This document shows positions 1-3,977 of a DNA stretch of 5,215 bases, piece by piece (the stretch's first letter is position 1; each line of letters opens with the position of its first letter). A model generated the notes under the pieces. The model made no database searches, was not told where the DNA came from, and saw nothing but the letters and a program-made list of their open reading frames with translations. Position numbers and translations under genes: made by a program. Origin of the DNA: Ruminococcaceae bacterium FB2012 (GTDB taxonomy: Bacteria; Bacillota; Clostridia; Oscillospirales; Ruminococcaceae); contig FMXS01000043.1 in assembly GCA_900104495.1 (NCBI GenBank), forward strand, positions 1 through 5,215, given 5' to 3'.

Positions 1-162
1 GCGCTCAGAATGAATACCGTAGGGCATCATTTCAGAAATAACACCTTCGTAAATAATGAAGCCTCGTTCGGCGCAGCTATTACCTATCGCTACAAAGCGG
101 AGGGTCTTACATGGGAGCAGGTTAAAAACAGCATGGGCAATACCGGCTTGACAGATAAATAA
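1..162 (+). CDS. C-terminal end of an unrecognised protein (5' partial)
   Basis: An open frame enters from the left edge and stops at TAA 160-162, giving the last 53 residues. The tail contains NNTFVNNEASFGAAITYRYK and then TWEQVKNSMGNTG before ending in TDK. I do not recognise the family. The Asn-, aromatic- and small-residue-rich part could be beta-strand, while the last 20 residues look like a short amphipathic helix. A hairpin with a T-run starts 15 bases after the stop, which supports a genuine gene end. No membrane segment or catalytic motif is visible. Function cannot be assigned from this fragment. Confidence 0.6.
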   Translation, partial: ALRMNTVGHHFRNNTFVNNEASFGAAITYRYKAEGLTWEQVKNSMGNTGLTDK

Positions 163-176
163 CAGAACATAAACAC

Positions 177-206
177 AAAAGCGTCCGTGCTGGTACGGGC
201 GCTTTT
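177..206 (+). terminator. Rho-independent terminator of the gene ending at 162
   Basis: AAAAGCG (177-183) pairs with CGCTTTT (200-206), and CCGT (185-188) pairs with ACGG (195-198). A T·G wobble lies between the two blocks and the loop is six bases. The 3' arm ends in TTTT. The A-run on the 5' side would also let it work for minus-strand transcripts, although no minus-strand gene seems to end here. Confidence 0.7.
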
Positions 207-208
207 GA

Positions 209-228
209 ATATGATATTGATATCATAT
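209..228. repeat. Perfect 9-bp inverted repeat with 2-bp spacer
   Basis: ATATGATAT (209-217), TG, ATATCATAT (220-228) is a perfect dyad lying directly after the terminator. It could be an operator, the scar of an insertion, or simply AT-rich coincidence. No promoter or gene start beside it decides between these. Confidence 0.5.
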
Positions 229-265
229 CGGACTAACTCCAGAGAGTCATTATCAGCCGCAGCTC

Positions 266-451
266 TTGCAGATGGCAACTATACCGCAAAATGCTCCTGT
301 AAGCTCTGCTGATATCGGCACCACAAACAGTACCGCACAGGTACAGACGGCTGCACAGGAAACCAAGACTGAAAACGAGGTGAACGCAACCGGCAAGCAT
401 CCCGGCGAGAGCGGTTTCTGCTATGAAGAGAACGAAGCAAATTGTCAGTAA
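266..451 (+). pseudogene. Doubtful coding remnant, Thr/Glu/Asn-rich
   Basis: The frame is open from 221 and stops at TAA 449-451. The first starts available are TTG 266 and ATG 272, neither with a Shine-Dalgarno sequence. The peptide is polar and low in complexity (STAQVQTAAQETKTENEVNA), then ends GFCYEENEANCQ. Its composition resembles a linker or the tail of a surface protein, and third positions are often G or C as in the real genes of this window. I do not recognise it. The lack of a start signal and the surrounding fragments suggest a 3' remnant of a longer gene, but a chance open frame cannot be excluded. Confidence 0.25.
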
Positions 452-551
452 GGTATAACAGTATGCGGTTAGGTATAGTAACCGGTTCTATTTATCAAGC
501 TGAGGTTTCATCGGAGGTGCGACAATATAGAAGTATTTATGATTTGAAGAT
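452..551. other. Gene-free stretch before the terminator
   Basis: Nothing here is convincingly coding on either strand. A weak dyad GGTTA (467-471) / TAACC (479-483) is present. The stretch links the doubtful remnant ending at 451 to the terminator that starts at 552. Confidence 0.4.
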
Positions 552-591
552 AAGGCTGTGTAACCTATGCGGTTACGCAGCCTTTCTCTTT
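552..591 (+). terminator. Strong Rho-independent terminator
   Basis: AAGGCTG-T-GTAACC (552-565) pairs with GGTTAC-G-CAGCCTT (571-584), a 14-bp stem with one T·G wobble and a five-base loop. TCTCTTTTT follows. The T-rich tail lies only on the plus-strand side, so it serves plus-strand transcription. The gene it once belonged to is either the remnant ending at 451 or has been lost. Confidence 0.85.
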
Positions 592-648
592 TTGTCATAT
601 TTCATACTGTCAGCAACGGCAGTCGTTACGGCAACATCGAAGCGATAG

Positions 649-888
649 TGTATCTCGATATGCTGTGTAAGCTGTAGCAGTCGGGATACCTTCCTGCGTG
701 AGAATACGGGTAATCTGTACCGGACCATAGTCACCGATACAGAGCTTGAATATCCTGCGTACAATCGCTGCAGCTTCATCATCAATGATCCACTTGTGCT
801 TATATTCCTCTGATGCCTTATACCCGAAAACAGGCAGAGAAATCGGTTTGCCCGACTGACCTTTTGCCTTGAAGCCGTCACGCTCAAA
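649..888 (-). pseudogene. Large serine recombinase, internal 'recombinase' domain fragment
   Basis: On the minus strand this reads as about 80 residues typical of the domain after the catalytic domain in large serine recombinases of Firmicute transposons and integrative elements. Recognisable blocks are KAKGQSGKPISLPVFGYKAS, then KWIIDDEAAAIVRRIFKL and YGPVQITRILTQEGIPTATA. Neither the catalytic N-terminal domain nor the zinc-ribbon and coiled-coil C-terminal part is attached. The frame stays open a little on both sides, but the sequence there no longer resembles a recombinase. No start codon or ribosome binding site is attached. It has the same orientation and correct order relative to the resolvase-domain fragment at 1140-1326, so both may come from one broken gene. 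Confidence 0.8.
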
Positions 889-907
889 CGTCGTCCCTGA
901 AAGCCCG

Positions 908-1080
908 ATGTTCAATGCTCCCGAGGCATCTGAGGTAACTGTTCCGAGACTGGAGCTTGTGAAGCTGGTGGGAAAGCAGTATGCTGAGATAGGCGAGATA
1001 GATGAAAAATGCTTGCGGAGATATGCTCGCCTATTAAACCCGAAGATGTGTATGCGGCTATCTGCAATAGAGAAGTCTAA
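908..1080 (+). pseudogene. Unrecognised gene 3' end, frameshifted at an A5 run
   Basis: From ATG 908 the frame reads NAPEASEVTVPRLELVKLVG, then KQYAEIGEIDEK, and turns into unlikely sequence after the A-run at 1005-1009. The next frame over, starting exactly there, continues as MLAEICSPIKPEDVYAAICN and then REV, ending at TAA 1078-1080. A hairpin follows 6 bases later. Joining the frames (one A missing) gives a smooth, charged helical C-terminus of about 57 residues. I do not know the family. The 5' part seems lost at the junction with the recombinase fragment near 890-908, and ATG 908 has no convincing ribosome binding site. A programmed -1 shift is possible but the site is not a classical slippery heptamer. 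Confidence 0.45.
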
Positions 1081-1086
1081 AAAATT

Positions 1087-1113
1087 CAGGACAGGGAATA
1101 ACTCCTTGTCCTG
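1087..1113. terminator. Terminator-like hairpin between fragments
   Basis: CAGGACA (1087-1093) pairs with TGTCCTG (1107-1113) and GGA (1095-1097) with TCC (1103-1105). A G·T wobble lies between and the loop is five bases. It lies just after the stop of the gene end at 1080. The run of T is on the minus-strand side (six A at 1079-1084), with only TTGTTAT on the plus side. It may therefore work in both directions and better on minus-strand transcripts. Confidence 0.6.
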
Positions 1114-1139
1114 TTGTTATGTATGTAATTATTTCGAGT

Positions 1140-1326
1140 TGTTTTGTCTTGATGATATTGCCGAAATAAGATATATGAGTGAAGAAATCTTCAATGTTCA
1201 GCCATACTATGCTCTCCACATAGAGGGTATCACCCTCACGCACATAGTCAAGCATTGCCCTGAGCTGAGGGCGGTCTGTGTCAGCTCCTGACAGCTTCTC
1301 GGAGAAAATGCGGTCAATGCCGAATT
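1140..1326 (-). pseudogene. Serine recombinase catalytic-domain fragment
   Basis: The minus strand reads IDRIFSEKLSGADTDRPQLR, then AMLDYVREGDTLYVESI. This is the middle of a resolvase-type catalytic domain, including the conserved SG..T.RP..L..ML motif and the D.L.VESI strand. The next residues, WLNIEDFFTHISY, fit the usual S-R-L-A-R-N-x-x-D-L/F helix with about two codons deleted. Beyond about 1140 the resemblance ends. The N-terminal strand carrying the nucleophilic serine (YxRVS) is missing, cut off at the junction with the IS1595 fragment near 1327. The piece cannot be active. The missing N-terminus and the lack of the region up to the domain at 649-888 point to deletion and rearrangement. 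Confidence 0.8.
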
Positions 1327-1329
1327 TAA

Positions 1330-1661
1330 AGAGCATCACTGTAGGCAAATTCGCACGGCGCAGCATAGCCGAGGGAACGCACATCAGCAGTGACAATGCG
1401 AACTCGTATAAAAAAGGACTGGCGGAGAAATTTTTTCATCATTTCAAGACATTTGACCCTGCCGGCACGGAGCTTGTGACGCTGCACACCTTCATCTCGA
1501 ATTTCAAGGCGTTTGTTATCGGGAAGTATCACGGCGCAGAGCGGGTGCATTTGCAGCTGTACCTTGATGAGTTCTGCTTCCGTTTCAACCGCCGGAGGTA
1601 CTGGGAGAGTATGTTTGAGCGCCTGCTGAATGCAGCGGTGGGGTGCCCGGCGGTTAAGTGA
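1330..1661 (+). mobile_element. IS1595-family transposase, 3' remnant
   Basis: The plus-strand frame ending at TGA 1659-1661 gives about 110 residues matching the C-terminal part of ISXO2-like (IS1595-family) transposases. GTHISSDNANSY contains one catalytic Asp of the DDE-type core (GAC 1392-1394). LHTFISNFKAFVIGKYHGAE carries the family's H..ISN.K.....YHG signature. LYLDEFCFRFNRR with FERLLNAAVG forms the usual end. The N-terminal zinc finger and the first catalytic Asp are missing, so it is inactive. The left boundary lies where the antisense resolvase fragment begins, near 1327-1335. The right inverted repeat should lie a little after 1661, but with the left end lost I cannot define it. 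Confidence 0.85.
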
Positions 1662-1747
1662 GGTTGAGATTATTTTACCGGGGTTCGGCACGGGATTTCT
1701 GCCAATGATGACGGTGATTCCGGAGGGCGGTTTTTTCGGAAATGGGA

Positions 1748-1776
1748 TTGATTTTTCAGGGGCGGTGTGATATAAT
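1748..1776 (+). promoter_or_regulatory. Sigma-A promoter of the CPBP-regulator operon
   Basis: TTGATT (1748-1753) and a perfect TATAAT (1771-1776) are separated by 17 bp, with an extended -10 TG at 1768-1769. Transcription should start near 1783, leaving a leader of about 100 nt before ATG 1883. The leader also holds a weak dyad GTTAA (1807-1811) / TTAAC (1823-1827). The promoter lies just beyond the IS1595 remnant, so the insertion may have supplied or replaced the upstream region. Confidence 0.8.
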
Positions 1777-1858
1777 TTGGGATAGTATCAGGCAGGCAGA
1801 TCATCAGTTAAAAACTTTTTTCTTAACATAAGTCAATGACAGCCCTTATTTTATGTGC

Positions 1859-1882
1859 TATCATCATCTTGAGGTGATGATA
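1859..1882 (+). promoter_or_regulatory. Hairpin that sequesters the ribosome binding site
   Basis: TATCATCATC (1859-1868) pairs with GGTGATGATA (1873-1882) over 10 bp with one U·G wobble and a UUGA loop. The 3' arm abuts ATG 1883. The Shine-Dalgarno GAGGTG (1871-1876) sits in the loop and stem. If folded, the mRNA would hide the ribosome binding site, so translation may depend on temperature, a bound factor or a trailing ribosome. It could also be a DNA dyad bound by a regulator. Confidence 0.6.
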
Positions 1883-2572
1883 ATGAACAACACAAAATTT
1901 CAAAACGCAGGACGGGCTGTTTCAACAACCGTTTTACTGACATTGATCGTTGCGGGATATGAGGTTTTCAGGGCTTGCCAGAGCTATCGGACGGGTATGA
2001 ATCTGCTTGATATTGCGAGCTTTGCAAATGCCGATCTGAATACCTATTGCCTTGTGCTTATCCTTGCAAATATCATTCTTCTGCCGAAGGTGCTTCTGCT
2101 TTACAAGGAGAATAATATTTCGCTTAAAAATGAAATATACTCAAAAGAAACTCTCGGAAGGGATATAGCGCTCGGTGCGGTCCTTGCGGCTGTTTCTTCG
2201 GCAGTCAGCCTGCTTTCGCTGCTTGTAAACAAAGGACGGACAGAACTTGCATTTGCGGGTTGGGGCAGACTGTCCGTCGGTGAGATAGTTCTTATGATAA
2301 TATCTCTCGGCTTTGTCAGCGGCATCTGCAAGGAGATCTGTTTCAGAGGACTTGCAAAGCGTTTCTGCGGCGATGTGTTCGGTGAGTCGGCGGCACTTCT
2401 GCTGTTCAACGTTCTGTTCGGAATGCTCGACTGGTTCAATATGGGGCATTCTTTCCTTGTCGGTCTGCTCTGGATATGGGGCTATAAAAAAAGCGGAAAG
2501 CTTATCGTGCCGATGATCGCACACGGCGGGATGAATCTTATTTCGGTGGCATTTTATATTTTAACTGCTTGA
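1883..2572 (+). CDS. CPBP/Abi-type intramembrane protein with altered active-site motifs
   Basis: The 229-residue hydrophobic protein has membrane segments at about 13-26, 55-73, 95-115, 133-149, 168-182 and 190-200. The CPBP (CAAX protease and bacteriocin-processing, Abi) fold is recognisable. GICKEICFRGL around 148-156 stands for the EExxxR motif, FGMLD at 179-183 for FxxxH, and HGGMN at 214-218 for HxxxN. The first Glu is Lys150 and the motif-2 His is Asp183, while Glu151, Arg155, His214 and Asn218 remain. These two replaced positions matter for catalysis in characterised family members, so a non-proteolytic role is likely, though His189 nearby might compensate. I chose ATG 1883 over the in-frame ATG 1853 because GAGGTG lies 6 nt before it. 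Its stop overlaps the ribosome binding site of the downstream regulator, so the two are co-expressed. Confidence 0.85.
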   Translation: MNNTKFQNAGRAVSTTVLLTLIVAGYEVFRACQSYRTGMNLLDIASFANADLNTYCLVLILANIILLPKVLLLYKENNISLKNEIYSKETLGRDIALGAVLAAVSSAVSLLSLLVNKGRTELAFAGWGRLSVGEIVLMIISLGFVSGICKEICFRGLAKRFCGDVFGESAALLLFNVLFGMLDWFNMGHSFLVGLLWIWGYKKSGKLIVPMIAHGGMNLISVAFYILTA

Positions 2573-2576
2573 GGTG
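2571..2576 (+). promoter_or_regulatory. Ribosome binding site overlapping the upstream stop
   Basis: The first two bases of GAGGTG are the last two of the TGA stop (2570-2572). It favours ATG 2581 (4-nt spacing) over ATG 2578 (1 nt). The overlap implies that translation of the regulator is coupled to the membrane protein. Confidence 0.65.
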
Positions 2577-2580
2577 TATG

Positions 2581-3174
2581 ATGAATAAACAGATCATTAT
2601 TGAACAGCTTGCATCACTGTCCGAAAAATATAACCTTGGAATAGATGCCGGGATACTTGAACGGATAGTAAAGCTCTCGACATTTCGTATCATCGAAAAA
2701 GGAACTCTGATACAGCACATCGGTGAAAAGACCGATACCGCCGCATTAGTCCTTGACGGAATGACAAGGTGCTATTATATCGACAGCGACGGCAATGACA
2801 TCACACGAGGCTTTTCCATAACGGGAACGCTGTGTATGGACGAGGGTATGTTCGGCTATGACGAAAGCCTGACCGAGTGGGAAACCCTCACGGACACCAC
2901 GCTTATGCTCTTTAATGTGGACGGGATCAAGCTGCTTATAAATGGAAATGATGCCTTAAAAAGTGCATATATCCGGCTTCTTGAATATGCTCTGAAATAC
3001 AAGATATACAGAGAGAATGGTTTTCTTGTGGAGAGTGCGTCCGAAAGGTATCTTCATTTCAGGAAACTGTTTCCCGAAATATGTCAAACGGTCAAGCAGC
3101 AATACATAGCCACATACCTCGGTATTGCTCCCGAATCACTGAGCCGTATAAAAAGGTCTCTTAAAGAAGTGTAA
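2581..3174 (+). CDS. Crp/Fnr-family transcriptional regulator
   Basis: This 197-residue protein has a two-domain Crp/Fnr layout. Residues 25-115 form a cyclic-nucleotide-binding-like beta-roll (FRIIEKGTLIQHIGE, then VLDGMTRCYYIDSDGNDITR). A dimerisation helix spans about 123-146, and the C-terminal helix-turn-helix is QQYIATYLGIAPESLSRIKR at 173-192. YLGIAPESLSRI is the classic recognition-helix pattern of this family. The residues that bind cAMP phosphate in Crp are not obvious, and there is no N-terminal Cys cluster as in Fnr, so the ligand is unknown. Length is slightly under the usual 210-230 residues. It is the second gene of an operon with a CPBP-type membrane protein and may act on the operon promoter. 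No textbook TGTGA-N6-TCACA site is visible there. Confidence 0.88.
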   Translation: MNKQIIIEQLASLSEKYNLGIDAGILERIVKLSTFRIIEKGTLIQHIGEKTDTAALVLDGMTRCYYIDSDGNDITRGFSITGTLCMDEGMFGYDESLTEWETLTDTTLMLFNVDGIKLLINGNDALKSAYIRLLEYALKYKIYRENGFLVESASERYLHFRKLFPEICQTVKQQYIATYLGIAPESLSRIKRSLKEV

Positions 3175-3217
3175 GGGCATTTCCTTATTTAGACCTAAAA
3201 TGGATAATCATATATAG

Positions 3218-3251
3218 TGCAGGGCATTTAACAGCTCTGCATTTTTCTTTT
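3218..3251 (+). terminator. Terminator of the CPBP-regulator operon
   Basis: TGCAGGGC (3218-3225) pairs with GCTCTGCA (3234-3241) over 8 bp with one G·T wobble and an eight-base loop. TTTTTCTTTTC follows. It lies 43 bases after the regulator's stop. Confidence 0.85.
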
Positions 3252-3254
3252 CTG

Positions 3255-3455
3255 CCGACATAAATTCACCAGAGCTGTTATCAACTCAAATGCGAAAGCC
3301 GGAAAGTATCGCACAACATACCGTGACCATGCAAATCAAAACATTCTGAAGAATATGCTTCTGAAAAATTCCGATATGATGCTGAAAGAGATATCTATAT
3401 TTGTCCCGAAGGAAAAATATTAAATTACCGCATATATCTTAAAAACAGAGGATAG
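3255..3455 (+). pseudogene. Degenerate transposase remnant (IS1182-like)
   Basis: The clearest part is the frame 3327-3455: EEYASEKFRYDAERDIYICP, then EGKILNYRIYLKNRG and TAG 3453-3455. The pattern F.YD.E.D.YICP.GK.L.YR matches the segment before the Cys-rich region in IS1182-type transposases. A different frame upstream (KAGKYRTTYRDHANQN, about 3294-3341) also looks coding and runs into this one, so a frameshift around 3340-3350 is likely. Start, catalytic core and C-terminus are all missing. The family call rests on a short motif and is moderate. The same signature occurs in other DDE transposases. Confidence 0.5.
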
Positions 3456-3636
3456 TATGTTTTGGGTTTCGGGTCTGTTCCCCTTCTGTGATTACATAAT
3501 ACCACGCATCCGAGCCCTTTTCAATAAGCAGATAAGAGATGTTTCGTTGCATAAGCGGCAGAAATGCAACGGAGTGCTGCATAAGCGACAAAACGGTGAA
3601 AAACTGTCGCAGAAATATTTTGAAAAACCTGTTTTA
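3456..3636. other. Gene-free stretch with small repeats
   Basis: No convincing gene is present. The segment 3546-3612 holds two related 16-17-base units, TGCATAAGCGGCAGAAA (3548) and TGCATAAGCGACAAAA (3578), 30 bases apart. The first lies inside the dyad GTTGCAT (3546-3552) / ATGCAAC (3564-3570). The second starts the dyad GCGACA (3585-3590) / TGTCGC (3605-3610). They could be remains of an insertion-sequence end or a folded RNA segment. A short frame from 3457 (61 residues) has no ribosome binding site and I do not accept it as a gene. Confidence 0.4.
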
Positions 3637-3694
3637 CTGTAAAGAAGTTGTCAAGATCAATATGATATACTGTAATCAAAGAAAAGGAAAACCC
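3637..3694 (+). repeat. Tandem promoter/leader repeat, copy 1
   Basis: This 58-bp unit recurs 112 bp downstream with three differences. It contains TTGTCA (3648-3653), TGATATACT (3664-3672) and TGTAAT (3671-3676), the last at 17 bp from TTGTCA. An upstream promoter could therefore start here. After the unit, GAACAAAAAAATAAAAAAAC (3710-3729) resembles the leader after copy 2 (GAACAACAATGAAAAACAC) but lacks the ATG. The duplication may therefore have covered promoter and start region. Confidence 0.75.
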
Positions 3695-3707
3695 CGAAAA
3701 CACGGGG
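3692..3707. terminator. Short CCCCG/CGGGG hairpin between promoter copies
   Basis: CCCCG (3692-3696) pairs with CGGGG (3703-3707) around AAAACA. The plus-strand side is followed by A-runs rather than T-runs. On the minus strand the hairpin is followed by TTTTCCTTTT, so it fits better as a minus-strand terminator. It could still slow transcripts starting at copy 1. Confidence 0.35.
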
Positions 3708-3748
3708 CTGAACAAAAAAATAAAAAAACTTTTTAAAAACCCTGAGAT

Positions 3749-3806
3749 CTGTAAAGAAGTTGTCAAGATCAGTATGATATACTGAGATCAAAGAAAAGGA
3801 AAACCC
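3749..3806 (+). repeat. Tandem promoter/leader repeat, copy 2
   Basis: This unit matches copy 1 in 55 of 58 positions, with differences at 3772, 3785 and 3786. It leads directly into the first ribosome binding site of the secreted-protein gene (AAAGGAG, 3814-3820). The differences at 3772 (A to G) and 3785 (T to A) both complete the palindrome at 3769-3785. Confidence 0.8.
3769..3785 (+). promoter_or_regulatory. Extended -10 promoter with overlapping palindromic operator
   Basis: TCAGTAT-GAT-ATACTGA is a perfect 7-3-7 palindrome containing TGATATACT, an extended -10 (TATACT at 3778-3783). The TTGTCA at 3760-3765 is only 12 bp upstream, too close to be its -35. Taking TTGTCA with 17-bp spacing gives TGAGAT (3783-3788), a poor -10. 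AGATCA flanks the palindrome on both sides (3766-3771 and 3785-3790). The overlap of dyad and -10 suggests a repressor site. Confidence 0.5.
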
Positions 3807-3813
3807 GAGACCG

Positions 3814-3977
3814 AAAGGAGAACAACAATGAAAAACACAAAAACAAACATCAACAACACAAACAAAAACAACAAAACAAACAACACAATCAAGGAGGAAA
3901 CAACAATGAAAAACACAAAAACAAACACTGAGATCACAAACGTAAACAACAACACAAACAAGGAGGAAACTACAATG
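3814..3977 (+). repeat. Triplicated ribosome binding site and start codon
   Basis: Three initiation cassettes follow one another. They are AAAGGAG (3814-3820) with ATG 3828, AAGGAGG (3891-3897) with ATG 3906, and AAGGAGG (3960-3966) with ATG 3975. Spacings are 7, 8 and 8 nt. The first 22 bases from ATG 3828 are identical to those from ATG 3906. The distances between starts are 78 and 69 bases, both multiples of three with no stop, so all three share a frame. The sequence between is almost entirely A and C and therefore unstructured. Translation from the first two ATGs would add 49 or 23 residues (MKNTKTN...KEETT units) ahead of the signal peptide. Confidence 0.8.

Noticed and set aside
266..451. 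Small Cys-containing peptide as a bacteriocin precursor
   Set aside because: There is no ribosome binding site, no leader-type motif and no modification or export gene nearby.
442..648. Plus-strand open frame of 68 residues
   Set aside because: It runs straight through the strong terminator at 552-591 and has no ribosome binding site.
869..1291. A single plus-strand gene of 140 residues
   Set aside because: It joins antisense of the recombinase, a real gene end and antisense of the resolvase. Only about 908-1009 looks coding in this frame.
1715..1740. Terminator after the IS1595 remnant (CCG/CGG followed by TTTTTT)
   Set aside because: The stem is only three base pairs, too weak to support.
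1853..1882. CPBP protein starting at ATG 1853 (10 more residues)
   Set aside because: No Shine-Dalgarno lies before 1853, while GAGGTG is correctly spaced for ATG 1883. The extra codons are the 5' arm of the hairpin.
2101..2524. Minus-strand open frames opposite the CPBP gene
   Set aside because: They are shadows of the well-supported plus-strand gene, with no start signals or recognisable domains.
3546..3612. CRISPR-like repeat
   Set aside because: There are only two imperfect units of about 17 bases with about 13 bases between, and no cas gene.
3828..3974. Start of the secreted protein at ATG 3828 or 3906
   Set aside because: Both have good ribosome binding sites, but they place 49 or 23 Asn/Lys/Thr residues before an otherwise perfect signal peptide. 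I kept ATG 3975 as the main start and reported the others as a finding.
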